Positions 20,435 to 32,102 are shown, numbered from the stretch's first letter. The stretch: 64,000 nt of DNA from Ostrinia nubilalis (GCF_963855985.1 NC_087110.1:9353001-9417000), one strand, 5' to 3'. The notes: generated by a model from the sequence alone, not told the origin. A program made the numbers and translations.

Positions 20435-20437
20435 TTA

Positions 20438-20748
20438 ATAGTTTCGTTTCAGCCAAATGACGTCCACTGCTGGACAAAGGCCTCCCCCAAGGTTTTCCAC
20501 AATGAACGGTCCTGCGCTGCCCGCATCCAGGCTCTTCCCGCGACCTTTACCAGATCGTCGGTCCACCTAGTACCTAGGAGGCCTGCCCACGCTACGTCTT
20601 CCAGCCCGTGGTCGCCACTCGAGAACTTTCCTGCCCCAACGGCCATCGTCTCTACGAGCTATGTGCCCCGCCCACTGCCACTTGATTTTAGCAATTCTGC
20701 GAGCTATGTCGGTTACTTTGGTTCTCCTGCGGAACCCTCAGTATGAGA
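20438..20748 (-). mobile_element. RTE-type LINE 3' end, minus strand
   Basis: Reverse complement of the family at 16420-16678. The minus strand encodes DLVKVAGRAWMRAAQDRSLW and QQWTSFG, with upstream pieces of the AGHIARR and KWQWAGH region. The tail is GAAACGAAAC. It truncates the Gypsy LTR. Confidence 0.85.
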
Positions 20749-20794
20749 ATTCAACTCACAGTTTGCTGCTTTTTTAGGCGTCTTCATGTCATCA

Positions 20795-20977
20795 GTGTGC
20801 TTACCATGAGTTTAGCGTTAGGTGTGCTCGCTGAGTGAGTGCATCAAAAAAATCAATGAAGATTTTATTTCTTGAAAGTAGCTGCTAGGGGCGCTGCACA
20901 ATATGTTATACATTTTATGTCATTTTTTTACGCAGTCGCTAGCGAGCACACCTAACGTAAACTCATGGTAAGCACAC
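20795..20977. repeat. MITE with ~37-bp terminal inverted repeats
   Basis: GTGTGCTTACCATGAGTTTA at 20795 is mirrored by TAAACTCATGGTAAGCACAC ending at 20977, and the repeats extend inward through GTTAGGTGTGCTCGCT. Length is 183 bp with no coding capacity. Confidence 0.85.
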
Positions 20978-20984
20978 AGGACAC

Positions 20985-21668
20985 ATTGTCTCCATTGTAG
21001 AAGCACGACACTTCAATTTACCAGAGGCAAATGGAGGATTTGACTTACACTCGGGAGGTGTTTCATCAATAGATCCTATGATAACACATTCATAAATCAA
21101 TTCGATCGTTCTGCTTCAAATAGTGACCAGTGCACACAGCAACTGCATGCTAAAACAAACCTGCACTGAAGTTCAGTAAACAGCGAGTCAGCTGAAAGCA
21201 ATTGCAGCAGCTGTTACTGTTACCAGCAGGCTGGATGCAGCGATTTTAGATTGATTATAAAGGATGTCATCGATAGTCGTGCTTGTGATACGTATTCGAT
21301 TTCCAACCATATACTTACCGAATAAAATTATAATGCACAGGGTTTTTTTCCGTTAGCTCAATTATTATAATTATTTCTAAACTAGGCTCTGGGCCATAGA
21401 GCCCCATTAAGCTGTGAAGATACTGTTGAAAACCAACGAATTTTTTTGAGCCTGGTAAAGAATATAATTAATACAGTACATAAGTAACATTAATCTTAGA
21501 AGCTATGCTCTATTGTAAAAGAAGCTATGCTGAAGAGGCGCCCGCTCAACAATATTCGCGACATAACAAACGCTATGTCGAGAAGCTGGTTTTCATCGGG
21601 AACCAACGGGTTATTGCAACCTGACATATCATTGATTTAAAAGAGTGATAGGATTTCAATGGATTACT
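20985..21668. other. No gene or recognised repeat
   Basis: AT-rich, nothing codable. Confidence 0.4.
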
Positions 21669-21671
21669 AAT

Positions 21672-22470
21672 GTTTGGCCAAAAAACGTTTCCCAAATTAT
21701 CACATCGCAAACAACGTTTCGCAAATTTTCATTTGGCAATTTCTCATTTGGCAAATCAACTTATTGCAAACTTTTAATTCGCAAATGTCGTTTTTGGCAT
21801 ATTATTGTTTAGCAAATTATTGTTTGGCAAAGTATGTTTTGCCAAATGTTTCATTTGGCAAAAATATTTTACGATAAACTATTTACAAAATAATTTGATT
21901 GGTGCATAGAATGGAATACAAATTAGCTTGTGGTTATTATTTTGTTTAGTAGGTAGTTAATATAAAATTTGTTCTAAATTAATTTTCATATTTCATTCTT
22001 TTTATCGAAATTTCCAAATGATTCATTAACAATAGAGGTGATTCTCGCGCTCGGCGGCCGCTGCCGCGGCACGCTCACTTCGCTCGCGTGACCAGTGACC
22101 CTTAGTCACTGTTCTAACCTAACCTAACCTACTGTTTTCTGCAATACCTACTTTCTGCAACCTTACTATTTTCTGCAATCTCTTTGTTTTGCAAAAAATT
22201 CTTGTGAAAACCATGATCATCTGCATATATGCTTTGATTTGTGGGTAACGGTGGGTAAGTATGTGAAATGTCAATTTGACCAAATAAATTATTTGGGATA
22301 TAATATTTGGCAAAATAAAACATTTGCCAAGTAAAATTTTGCCAAATGATAATTTGACCAAAAGAATTAGTTGCGAAAAAGTACAGTTGCTAAAAGTTCA
22401 TTTGGGAAATGAAACTTTGGCGATAAGTTGTTTGCGAAGTGAAATTTGGCGAAAAGTAATTTGGCCAAAC
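21672..22470. repeat. Inverted-repeat element made of degenerate TTTGGCAAA-like words
   Basis: The left end, GTTTGGCCAAAAAACG, is mirrored by TTTGGCCAAAC ending at 22470. Both ~220-bp flanks consist of a degenerate ~20-bp motif alternating TTTGGCAAA, TTTCGCAAA and TTGCCAAA, on opposite strands on the two sides. The centre holds an unrelated GC-rich patch (GGCGGCCGCTGCCGCGGC, about 22054) and three CCTAA units at 22116-22130. Open frames in it merely translate the motif. It is probably a non-autonomous DNA element; I do not recognise the superfamily. Confidence 0.7.
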
Positions 22471-22479
22471 GGAAGGATA

Positions 22480-23250
22480 CCGATTTCAATACTCACAAAG
22501 AGGAAGCTCTTGGTGATGATTATACCGAAGGTAGAAGTTAGCTTCACATACCATCCCTTATTTGACAGACTTCAGATGTCGTGTAACCCGTGTAAGTTAG
22601 TTTTCGCCAAAATTCTGTTTACTACAATTAGTATAAAGATATTCTACCACACGTTACTACGTTACTATCTGGCGCCATGTCACTATGTCTTGTCGTGGTG
22701 GAACCAGTGGATGGTTTTCATGCACCTCACGTAGGCCATACGTTACTATGTCACTCTCTCACTACATGTCACTCAGTCTGTTAGCACGTCACTCCGTCAA
22801 CGCTGCAACGGTTACCTAGCGCGTCCGCGAGCCCAGTAGGTAAACAAAGGTTTGATTTTGTGGAATTAAACTGCGAATTTTGGTTTGGTAGTGTAGGATA
22901 TTGCGATGGGTGGGTAAATAGAAAACGTTTATTAAAAAAAGTCAGTTAGATTTAGATTATTGCCTAAAGGATGATGGGCACAAATGTATGGAAAGTGGTA
23001 CCCGCTCCAATAGTCATAACCAATTATATTTCAAAAGGCCTTTAGATGTAGAAAAATGTCTGCTATGGGGCCAGTTCTAATTCACGTTTTGAAAGCAGTA
23101 ATTCCACTAAGTAGTATTATGAAAGTATAACACAATCATCCATGTATACGAGTATGTACCATGACTAGAATCTATTAATATAACTAAAATAAACATTGAA
23201 AAGGAAAGGATTATACCTACGATGAACTACCCAAGCCATTAGCCCTTTAT
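22480..23250. other. No gene seen
   Basis: The 22660-22800 part repeats short phrases of the kind CGTTACTATGTCACT, a degenerate low-complexity run. Nothing codable. Confidence 0.45.
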
Positions 23251-23256
23251 TCGCTT

Positions 23257-23402
23257 TCATCATCATCATCATCATGATCATTTTAGCCATAGGACGTCTA
23301 GTTGAACATAGGCCTCCCCCAATGATTTCCAAAATGGCCGGTTGGTGGCGGCCTGCATCCAGCGCCTTCCCGCTACCTTTATGAGGTCGTCGGTCCATCT
23401 TG
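23257..23402 (-). mobile_element. RTE-type LINE 3' end (TGA-tail), minus strand
   Basis: The minus strand ends QQWTS-like sequence (here degraded), then (TGATGA)n read from the CATCATCAT run at 23267-23280. The shared core is GGCCTCCCCCAATGATTTCC on the + strand. Confidence 0.85.
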
Positions 23403-23482
23403 TGGGTGGACTTATTGGGTATTGTGGGTTTATTCGCTTTAGCAACCCATAATAAAACCCTTAAAAAGTAAACAAACTCCAA

Positions 23483-23600
23483 CCCCTTTATTAATAAAAG
23501 TTACACCCTAGTTGAACTCTGGCTTAAATTGTCATTTGGTATGGAAATGACATTTTAATCCAAGGTTAATCCTAGGTATAACATTTTATTAATAAGGGGG
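23483..23600. repeat. MITE, 118 bp, CCCCTTTATTAATAAAA ends
   Basis: The left end, CCCCTTTATTAATAAAAG, is mirrored by TTTTATTAATAAGGGGG at the right. The interior is imperfectly palindromic and non-coding. Confidence 0.75.
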
Positions 23601-23752
23601 TAGTAGTTCTTCAAATAAAAACATTTATTTCACAATTAGCCCTATCAATAATTATAGAGTTAAGGAAGGATGCTGCAGCAGTAAACCCTTCATGCCTCGC
23701 ATAACTCAAGTACCATACGATGGACACGTATGATACTTCGGTTACACAAAAA

Positions 23753-24000
23753 GTATGTTTATCTTCGAACGCAACCAGATCTGAGGCTGGTGGCCATAGT
23801 AAATGTTGTTCGTCTTGGTAAGACCTTTCAAATGACACTACAAACATAACCATTGGAGCCGGGTACCATTTTTCAAAGAAGTATGTTTATCTTCGAACAC
23901 AACCAGATCTGAGGCTAGTGGCCGTAGTAAAAGTTGTTCATCTTGGTAAGACCTTTCAAACGACACTACAAGCATATATATTGGAGCCGGGTACCATTTT
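23753..24000. repeat. Tandem duplication, 128-bp unit, two copies
   Basis: GTATGTTTATCTTCGAAC starts at 23753 and again at 23881. The two units are about 90% alike and both end GGAGCCGGGTACCATTTT. Part of a low-quality open frame runs through the first unit, so this may be a fragment of an unrecognised repeat or exon. Confidence 0.85.
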
Positions 24001-24004
24001 GCCC

Positions 24005-24515
24005 ATTGTCCTTTCAGTTTTCATGCATAGAGTTTGCTGAAAATCGCCGAGAGCACTGAAAATCAGTTTCGAGACAAGCCCTGACGCGGTCTTGATGTAT
24101 GCTGGGCGGGTGCCTTTTTGTCAGAGGGGCACAAGCAGCTATCTGTCCATTTGTGTATCTCTTTCAGTACCTATGCCTTGCCTGCTTGTATATCTTTCTT
24201 TCAAATTAAAAACTATTCTACTATTCTATTCTATCTAGAGTCAAGTCTCTTGCCGCTTGAATCATACCTTTTGAGTGTATCTTAATTGTATGGACCGTAC
24301 TCTTGAGACTTCCACTGAGTCAAACTCGTAAAAATGAGAAGAATAGTTAGTGTTTGTTACAAAATAATATGGATTCAAAGTTAAAGTAACGGTATATACG
24401 AAAACCCTCAAAAAGCTACAGTAAACTACACATTTTATTTTAGGACATTTTAAGCCTGCAGGTGACGTATGTGATACTAAAAATATCTAAATTATAAATA
24501 AACAACTTGAAAAAA
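24005..24515. other. No gene or recognised repeat
   Basis: Nothing codable; a short TTCTATTCTATC run lies near 24220. Confidence 0.4.
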
Positions 24516-24520
24516 TCGAA

Positions 24521-24587
24521 CTGCCTAAGACGGGACTCAAACCCACGACCTTTCGCTTGCCGGGCGATTGCTCTTCCATCAAAGCTA
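24521..24587 (-). repeat. tRNA-derived SINE head, minus strand
   Basis: Read on the minus strand: A-box-like TAGCTTTGATGG (24587-24576) and B box GGGTTTGAGTCCC (24544-24532), with spacing like a tRNA. Flanking sequence is not a matching acceptor stem, so this is a SINE or tRNA pseudogene, not a working tRNA. Confidence 0.7.
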
Positions 24588-24599
24588 ATATATGTACTT

Positions 24600-25140
24600 A
24601 GACACTGAATGGGTTCGATTTTATATTAAGCGACTGTAAATCGCAAAAAAAAATTGATAACTAATAAAAGTACCTACCTACTTAAAAGGTTGATAGACGT
24701 CGACACAACTTAACTTTTTCAATAAAGTTACGGGCAACTTTTATCGTCTAAAATAATAGATGTCCTTTTCTGTCTACCAGTCATAGTCCTAAAACAAAAT
24801 ACTTGTTCAAATAAATACCAAATTGGCTATTTACTTTGCCCAGCCATCGTACCTGAATGCCCTGAAGGTTGTCTAGAAGTGATCCCTTTTGAATAAACCT
24901 TTTAGCAGCGAAGGGACTGTTTACTTACTGTATGTAGAGTTACATACCTACTATCTGTCTGAAACGTAAATTGTACTTCAGAAAATATCTACTGTATTTA
25001 AAATACAAAACTCGTAAAAAAATTAGAAAACTCTGTGACAACTTTCCATTTCAGCAAAATTATTATGAACGAGATTTCTCCATTTAAAACTTTTAGCGTT
25101 ACCTAGTATTATATTATCTGTTATTATCTGTATTAATTAG
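24600..25140. other. No gene or recognised repeat
   Basis: AT-rich, nothing codable. Confidence 0.4.
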
Positions 25141-25143
25141 CGT

Positions 25144-25272
25144 TCATCATCATCATCATTTCAGCCACAGGACGTCCACTGCTGAACATAGGCCTCCCCC
25201 AATGACTTCCACATCGCACGGTTGGTAGCGGCATGCATCCAGCGCCTTCCTGATACCTTTATCAGGTCGACG
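25144..25272 (-). mobile_element. RTE-type LINE 3' end (TGA-tail), minus strand
   Basis: CATCATCATCATTTCAGCCA at 25146 followed by CGTCCACTGCTGAACATAGG is the inverted RTE terminus. It extends to about 25272, where coding similarity stops. Confidence 0.88.
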
Positions 25273-25274
25273 GT

Positions 25275-27350
25275 TTCTATTTCTATTTGTACAGATAACT
25301 TATATTTTTGTTACAAATTGGCTCCTATGTATGTGATGTGCTTATTGTATTTAATGTAAATATTTATTCCTGTTTTAACCGACACAAAGCAACGAAGTAG
25401 AGAATAATTAAAACCTACTATTTCTCTCTACATAATGACCACAAAAGCGTATCAAAGATACCAGCATAATGACCGTATATTTTCATATTTCCCGAACCCT
25501 AACTCACTATGCCATCGTTATTTTGTGCAACGTTAATTAATGCACGTATCTGAAACTCCTAGTTAAATGCACTAAAAACAGAAAACTTTAACTAAGCTGG
25601 CATTACGCGCCGAAACATGAGTTTTGGAAAAACACTGTCCGGGTAGGGCTGCCGCGCGTCCGGATAACCGGACACGGGTTTTTAAATCTCAATTTGTGCT
25701 CGTAAAACGGATGATTGTTGGTTTTGGAATGAAGATTATAGAGGAAGTAAAAAAGATGCAGTGGTATTTCCTACTTTTGTGACAAAATACAACGTGCTCC
25801 TTTTGATTTCTTGGAACTCTAGGGTAAGACCACTCTAAAGAATTAAATGGCACTAATTCAAAAATTTTTCTTCAGCTTACATATTTTTCATGCAAAATAC
25901 AATAATTTCATTGGTATTTAAATTCACAAATTGGATTGAAGTTCTTTAAGTGCGCTCGATAGTTACCCCTAGGTCAGTAGTTTTGTATGTCTCTCCAACA
26001 TTATCTTTTCCCAGACCTGACAACCCTAGCCCGGGAAAGTTCTCGGACGTTACCGGGATTATGTAAAGCAGGCGTAACTAGTGTTCCCGGATAAATTTAA
26101 TTACTCGCATCGTGTATGCAAATATGGATATTTCGTGTATTCGGACGAACGCGGTTTTCTTTTAATTGGGGACGCTTTAAAGGATTTTTCGATGTGAATT
26201 TGATTTTTAAAACCGTTTTTGAAAAATGATCTGCATAGGATTTTCCGTGTTCCTGATGGCATTAAAGAGATCTGCTGGGATGAATTTATTCGTTCTTAAT
26301 GGATGTCTATAAAATGGTAACCTGTATAATAACAAAACAGGTAGTTAACAGGTAATTATGTTTAAAAAATAATGGTCCTTGGCTTCGTATGTGAAGCAAG
26401 GAATTAAATTCCAAACCTCCCCATTAAAATACACTCGAAAAACATAACCCTCCATCTGGCGCAGTCGGGTAAATAGCTATTTAACTGCATTAAATGTGTG
26501 TAATCCGTGTTTCATTCTAAGATCTTACTATTTTTTTAATACCTGTAATTTTTATGTTTTTCAAAACTTGCGAGAATCTAAAAGGATTTCTTCCGCCAAT
26601 GGTGAAAAAAATTTAAAAGCAAGTTTCTGCTGCCATAAGTTCATATTTTCATCTGTATTTTTACTGCTTTCTTTCCTTACGCATAAACCACTTGTTCAAA
26701 GGTCAGCTTCAGCTGAAATATCATCTTGGCAGCATAAATATGAAAAAACTTCTCCCCTTATTATTCTTTCCCTCTAAATTCACGCGATGGCGTTCGAAAA
26801 AAGTAATACCACAGATAATACTGTGTCACGTTTGGCGCCAAACGAGATTTTGTCTGTGGTTTATTATTTTTTAATTTATTCCAGCAAAATGGCTGCCGTG
26901 TTGTAAAAGGTTTATGTTGGCATTAATACCATTCTGATTGGATTTTAAACAATAACAGCTTTTGGCTTAATTTATTTTGGCTTTAATACTACCATTAACA
27001 ACTATAAATAAAGCACATTTTAATTGTTTAACAATTGCAGATTTATGTAACATAGAGTCAGCAAATACTCGTATAGAAAATAGGTAATATAGAGCTATTA
27101 CTCGTATATTATTTATCACAAAAGATTTTTCCAGCCTATTGTGGTTATTGTGAGTTAATGAAATCTGGATTATTCTTTATGTGGTTAATTTGTAGGTAAT
27201 TACCGAGGAACATTACCTAGTGGTTATTACTTATGATCAAGAAAAGTTGTGTTTAGAGTCACAGACGATGGCACATAGAGCTTAACACTGTGGCATTTTA
27301 TGTTTTTGTAATAGAGGTGATTTTGCGATAATAACTTAGTTTGACGTGCC
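25275..27350. other. No gene; a possible decayed repeat inside
   Basis: TAGGGCTGCC at 25645 and CAACCCTAG at about 26023 may be remnants of terminal inverted repeats of a ~390-bp element (weak). The open frames at 26496-26874 are AT-rich and motif-free. Confidence 0.35.
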
Positions 27351-27353
27351 TTT

Positions 27354-27495
27354 CCCGTATTCACAAACGATGCTTGCTTAAGTGAAGCAGCAAATCGAAC
27401 ACACAGCTTTGAATAGAGCTATGTGATTGGTTCGTGTGTCACCCTGTGCGTCCACGCGCACTGTGAGACCTCATAGTAACGTTTGTGAATATGGG
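27354..27495. repeat. MITE, family B, copy 1 (CCCGTATTCACAAAC ends)
   Basis: Ends CCCGTATTCACAAACG and GTTTGTGAATATGGG. Interior landmarks GCTTGCTTAAGTGAAGCAGC and GTGCGTCCACGCGCACTGTG recur in inverted orientation at 29643-29787 and 33556-33697. Confidence 0.88.
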
Positions 27496-27639
27496 CGTTT
27501 ATCCTAGCAGAACGCCGGATAATCTTTAATTAAGGAGAATGTACTTACATTCTCATAAAACATTCCCCCGATCTCAAATTCTTCGGGAACTCCTGCCAGC
27601 ATTCTTGCGTGCGTCGCTTCATCTAAATGGAGATTATTA

Positions 27640-27785
27640 AGGCGTTGACACACGATTAACGCGACACAATGCTACGCGACGCGACACGACGCTACATTAC
27701 TAAGGTATTGACACAATATGTTAACGACTAACGCGATGCGACGCTACACGACGATACGCAACGCGACACGACGTTACACGCTGTG
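27640..27785. repeat. Degenerate ACGCGACACGACGC short tandem-like run
   Basis: The phrases GCGACACGACGCTAC and ACGCGATGCGACGCTAC recur irregularly. GC content is higher than the surroundings; no coding sequence. Confidence 0.5.
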
Positions 27786-27811
27786 ATCATGTGACTAGGT
27801 TTTTTATTGTA

Positions 27812-27987
27812 TCCTACTAATATTATAAATGCGAAAGTTTGGATGTCTGGATGTTTGTTACTCTTTCACAAAAACTACTGAACGGATTTTGATGAAATTT
27901 TATAGTATTATTGTTTATTAGGCTATAATTTATGACGATCTGTGACAAAAGAAATTTCACGCGGGTGAAGCCGCGGGCAAAAGCTAG
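27812..27987 (+). mobile_element. Non-autonomous Helitron, complete (family H-A)
   Basis: It starts TCCTACTAATATTATAAATG after a host A and ends GGGCAAAAGCTAG before a host T: the TC...CTAG ends and A/T target of Helitrons. The sub-terminal hairpin CGCGG-GTGAAG-CCGCG lies about 10 bp before CTAG. At 176 bp it encodes nothing and would be moved by rolling-circle Rep/helicase supplied elsewhere. Confidence 0.88.
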
Positions 27988-27989
27988 TT

Positions 27990-28505
27990 AAAGATAACTA
28001 AGAACTAACTATACTATAACTAAGAAATTAAGTGTTGCTAATTTAGATATTATATTGATAAAGATACAAGAGTCCTTCCTTGACTCGCTCACTCACTCTA
28101 TTTTATCAAGGTTTGCTCTATCAGGTCACCAAAATTTACACAAAATAACACAAGATTTTCTTCCTTAGGTCTGGTAAATAAAAAAGTTAAATTTAAATTT
28201 TCTGAGGTTCTCAAAACATGTGATGTATCAAGGTTTTTACCACAGACATTCGATCGATCTTTCCCTGTCGTACCTATATTAAAGTCATTCCCTTCTCGCC
28301 CCTATGGAAAAGGGACTGGACTAACTTAGGACTGTCGCACTAAATTTAGTGTTTGTTATCATTGTGAAGGTATTGCTCTGATGGAGGTAAAACCTTCTTG
28401 AAAAGGGTGTACATTGATTTAGTTAGTATTTTAGAAGGTAGGTAGATCAATAATAAAATTATTTATTTATTTTCTTCACAATCTTTATTTAAGTAACAGT
28501 TGTTG
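27990..28505. other. No gene or recognised repeat
   Basis: Nothing codable. Confidence 0.4.
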
Positions 28506-28507
28506 TC

Positions 28508-28572
28508 GTTCGTCGTTTCAGCTAAATGACGTCCGCTGCTGGATAAAGGCCTCCCCCAATAGATTTCCACTA
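28508..28572 (-). mobile_element. RTE-type LINE 3' terminus (GAAC-tail), minus strand
   Basis: GTTCGTCGTTTCAGCTAAAT then GACGTCCGCTGCTGGA and GGCCTCCCCCAAT: the inverted terminus of the same subfamily as 20438-20748, about 65 bp only. Confidence 0.8.
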
Positions 28573-28579
28573 TAAGGCA

Positions 28580-29097
28580 TTAAGTAACAGCAAATTCCAA
28601 ACAGCCGTGGCAACCTATAATTAAGGCAGCACTTAGATTAAGTTAAATACGTTGTAAATATTGATTGTCTTCCCGTGTATGTCTTGTTGGTTGTCCTATT
28701 AAATAAATAAAAATAAATTCAGAATTTTCAGATACATAGTACAATTGATACAGATTGTGAGAGGCAAGAGTCTGAACTAGGACGTATTCTAGAACTCCAG
28801 TTTTCGCAGTTAAATACTACATCTGAGTTAATATCGGCGCCTTTACAGATTATACAAGCGCAAATAAAACAGATCGACTTGGCTCGGACGTCATCAGGTT
28901 ATTTCAGTATTCTAATTTACCAGAGGTAAATGGAGAAAATTAAATATAGGTATTATGGAAGTTTATATTCTACCTCAAGCGGTCGCAAATGCTATTGTCT
29001 GGATTCGCGGGGCTTGAAGAGTTACTAAATAACATTTATGACTATGACTATGACTAATTGATCACACTTTTATTTTGTTTAGGCATTATCTAATATA
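28580..29097. other. No gene seen
   Basis: AT-rich; a short AAATAAATAAAAATAAA run near 28700 may be a LINE tail. Nothing codable. Confidence 0.4.
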
Positions 29098-29289
29098 CTA
29101 GCGGCCGCTCGCGACTTCGTACGCGGACCCCGTTTTACCCCCTTAGGGGTGGAGTTTCGTAAAATCCGTTGTTACTGAGCACCTACGCTTTAAAAGGAAC
29201 CACGGTGAAGAGACTCCTAGCACTTGCAGTTTCTGAGATTTCGTGATGAGTGAGTCAGTCAGTGACCTTTCGCTTTAAATATAGATAGA
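29098..29289 (-). mobile_element. Non-autonomous Helitron (family H-B), minus strand
   Basis: On the minus strand it starts TC (29289-29288) after A and ends CTAG (29101-29098) before T. The sub-terminal region, GGGGTCCGCGTACGAAGTCG then GGCCGCTAG, contains a CGCG...CGCG hairpin. The same family occurs at 30066, 32103, 35994 and 45481. Confidence 0.85.
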
Positions 29290-29642
29290 TTAAACGTAGG
29301 TGAATCTTTTAAGACTGGCTTTTTGCTGTAACCTATTTACTTAATACTTAACTAGAAGTTTCGGCCGTGTTTTGGCCGGACTTAGGTTATAAGTTTATTG
29401 TTAATTAGTTTAGCTCAAATCTCTAGGCTCAGCACAAAACTTGGAATTACTTTGGCTCTTCGATGAACTTTCGGAGAAATTGTTTAGAATTTAATTTTGA
29501 ATGCTTTCACTTAAGAAAAGTGGTTAAACGCTTCTGTTTAGTAAAAAGTTTTTATTATTTACATTTTACAGTTTTAACTATGAGGATTAGTTTTAAAAGT
29601 ACTTGTACTCCTTGATTTTTGAGATTTGAATGACATTGACGT

Positions 29643-29787
29643 CCGTATTCACAAACATTAGGTACTATGAGGTCTCACAGTGCGCGTGGACGCACAGGAT
29701 GACACACGAACCAATTACAGAGCTCTATTCAAATTTGTACATTCGATTAGCTGCTTCACTTAAGCAAGCATCGTTTGCGAATACGGG
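29643..29787. repeat. MITE, family B, copy 2
   Basis: Ends CCGTATTCACAAAC and GTTTGCGAATACGGG. It is opposite in orientation to the copy at 27354 and parallel to that at 33556. Confidence 0.88.
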
Positions 29788-30065
29788 CCTAAGTATCGGG
29801 TAACAGTCAAGGAATTTTCCTAAAGAATCAAAGGTGCCAACGATTTCAAAGTCACCCTGTATTATCCCTAAAAAGTTATACAATTACATTAAAAAAGTAC
29901 GTGTTTATTTTCAATTGCTTTCAGGTTTCTAAAGGTTAATTGTGACGTAAACTCAGACATTGGCGTAACAATAATTAAACCATTTTTAATTAAGTAGGCA
30001 TTATGTTTATATATTCGACATTCCCCTTATTGTGAAGGTCAAAAGGCCAGCCTTGGCTATAAGCC

Positions 30066-30271
30066 ATATATTTATAAAAGCGAAAGGTCATTGATTGACT
30101 GACTCACTCACTCATTACGAAATCTCAGAAACTACAAGTGCTAGGAGTCTCAAATTTTGCATGGGGGTTCCTTTTAGAACGTAGGTGCTCACTAAGAACG
30201 GATTTTACGAAACTCCACCCCTAAGGAGGTAAAACAGGATCCACGCGTACGAAGTCGCGGGCGGCCGCTAG
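30066..30271 (+). mobile_element. Non-autonomous Helitron (family H-B), plus strand
   Basis: It ends GCGGGCGGCCGCTAG at 30271 before T, with hairpin CGCG-TACGAAGT-CGCG. Much of its interior is the reverse complement of 29098-29289, 0.8 kb away, so the two copies form an inverted pair. The 5' TC end is not clear. Confidence 0.8.
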
Positions 30272-30274
30272 TCC

Positions 30275-31190
30275 ATAAATATGTACAACACGTATTAGCT
30301 CTAAGTCCACGCAATAATGTTTGTTATTCCTCGATATTACAGTACATGTTTCCGTAACTAAAAACGGTATTGGATTTTTTTAGGAAAGAACTAAAGTATT
30401 AGTTATGGCTCATGGAAAAACGTCTGCAAAAATTTTCATAATATTACAGACTTATTTCAATATTCATTGCCTAACTTAGTACGAAATTAGGCCCAAATTA
30501 TAGGCCAGAATGTTCCTAAAAAGAGTTTGCAGTCTTCTTTTTGTTCTAGTATGTACTACTAAGACTCAATAAGATATTGCTTTCTTTCAAAGAAATTTTG
30601 AAAGAAATTCAAGGGAAATTAAAGAACATAACATGAAATTATCATGAACAATCTAGCTTTCATATGGCTGCTCGTAGATAGTACTACGAAGTTCGTAGAC
30701 GCCGTAGCAATCTACAATCTACGAGTACGGTATCGTAGCACTGCACACTGCACGTAGCTTGAGATATATTGCATTTTGTGTATACGTTATGCTCGTAGCA
30801 TGCAATATGAAGTTAGTGCCAACTAATATACAGCGTATGTAGTTATATTAGTGTTATAGTAATAATATTAAATGATGCGTTGGAAAATGTAACCAAATAA
30901 TTTTAACGTAGTTATAAATTATCCAGGATTTTTTTAGTTTTGAGCTCAATCAATTTGTTTAATCTCTCTGGAACACAATTTTACACACAATAGTAAAAGA
31001 AAACTGATATGATATAGAAAAACCTGTAGGAGACCAAGGAGAATCAAAGTCAAAGAATGCGATTTCCTACTTTTTCTCCAGACATTATCAACTATATCAG
31101 AGATATTATCAACCAGACATTATAACTATAGACAAATATCGTTGTCAGTCTATGTAGCAGACGGTAGTATTCAGGAATATTTATGTAACT
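30275..31190. other. No gene; CGTAG-rich patch
   Basis: Positions 30665-30775 contain many CGTAG/CTACG words in both orientations, as do 45800-45915. Otherwise nothing. Confidence 0.4.
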
Positions 31191-31193
31191 AAT

Positions 31194-31292
31194 TCATCAT
31201 TTCAGCCACAGAACGTCCACTGCTGAACATAGGCCTCCCCCAATGACTTCTACAGCGCACGGTTGGTAGCGGCTTGCATCCAGCCCCTTAAA
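31194..31292 (-). mobile_element. RTE-type LINE 3' end, minus strand
   Basis: TTTCAGCCACAGAACGTCCA and GGCCTCCCCCAATGACTTC, then GGTTGGTAGCGGCTTGCATC: the inverted RTE terminus, short copy with the tail reduced to TCATCA. Confidence 0.85.
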
Positions 31293-31294
31293 AT

Positions 31295-32100
31295 GTAACT
31301 AATTATTATCAATGTAAAATTACATAAAACTCTTGACTTACTCGTACAGTGTTTTTAAAGCGGGCAAGTGCACATGTGGTTAACCTAAGTTAGCTCAGCT
31401 CTCGTGTAGCCTCACTTAAAAGCAAGCACGAGCCTGGCTTTTAGCGAATGAGCCCGTATTCCCACAGGAATTCAATTCGTGTTCAACACTTGCAGCGGGT
31501 CTGGAGACTATTTTTGAAGCGTTCGAAAGTTTTTTAAGGTTTACTGTCTAAATAAGTATTAAAAAAATATCAATTGGTAGTATCTGAGATGTGAATAAAT
31601 CAATTATCTACTGCTCCCAGTTCTATGTTACCTACTATAAGTAGGTAATCTTTCAAATGTGCAAACTGATTTATTTTCACGCAACACTTAGTTTTGATCC
31701 GACTGACTTTAATGTAGACAAAAACAGAACCGGACATTTTGTGGAATGAAACTTTTTAAGCAAAAAGTGTGTTCTTTCCTGTCATCTCATCCAACTAAAA
31801 TTCATCATTTTTAGATAGGTAGATCAATGACATAATATGTCTGTGTTGTAGCAACTCCCCAAAATCGAGCTTGACCGCTCTTCGCAAACACGGAATGAGT
31901 TTTCAAATATTGTCCACGACTTGGGATTCGAATGCTTTAGAAATACGTCCTCTGGAGTGGATATTGCAGTGGAATACCCGACGTGAGGCAATTGACTAAC
32001 GGTCCGGCCCAATATCGTGCTGAAAGCTGTTTTGTAGCTCTGGTATTTTGTTGCAACGTAAGCAGATGTTGGCCGCGAGTTTGATAGCAAAATATGAGAG
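31295..32100. other. No gene seen
   Basis: The minus-strand open frame 32090-31824 (88 codons) has no motif I recognise. Confidence 0.4.
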
Positions 32101-32102
32101 TA

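Noticed and set aside
22116..22130. Three CCTAA units, the insect telomere repeat
   Set aside because: Too short and inside an interspersed element; not evidence of a telomere or interstitial telomeric tract.
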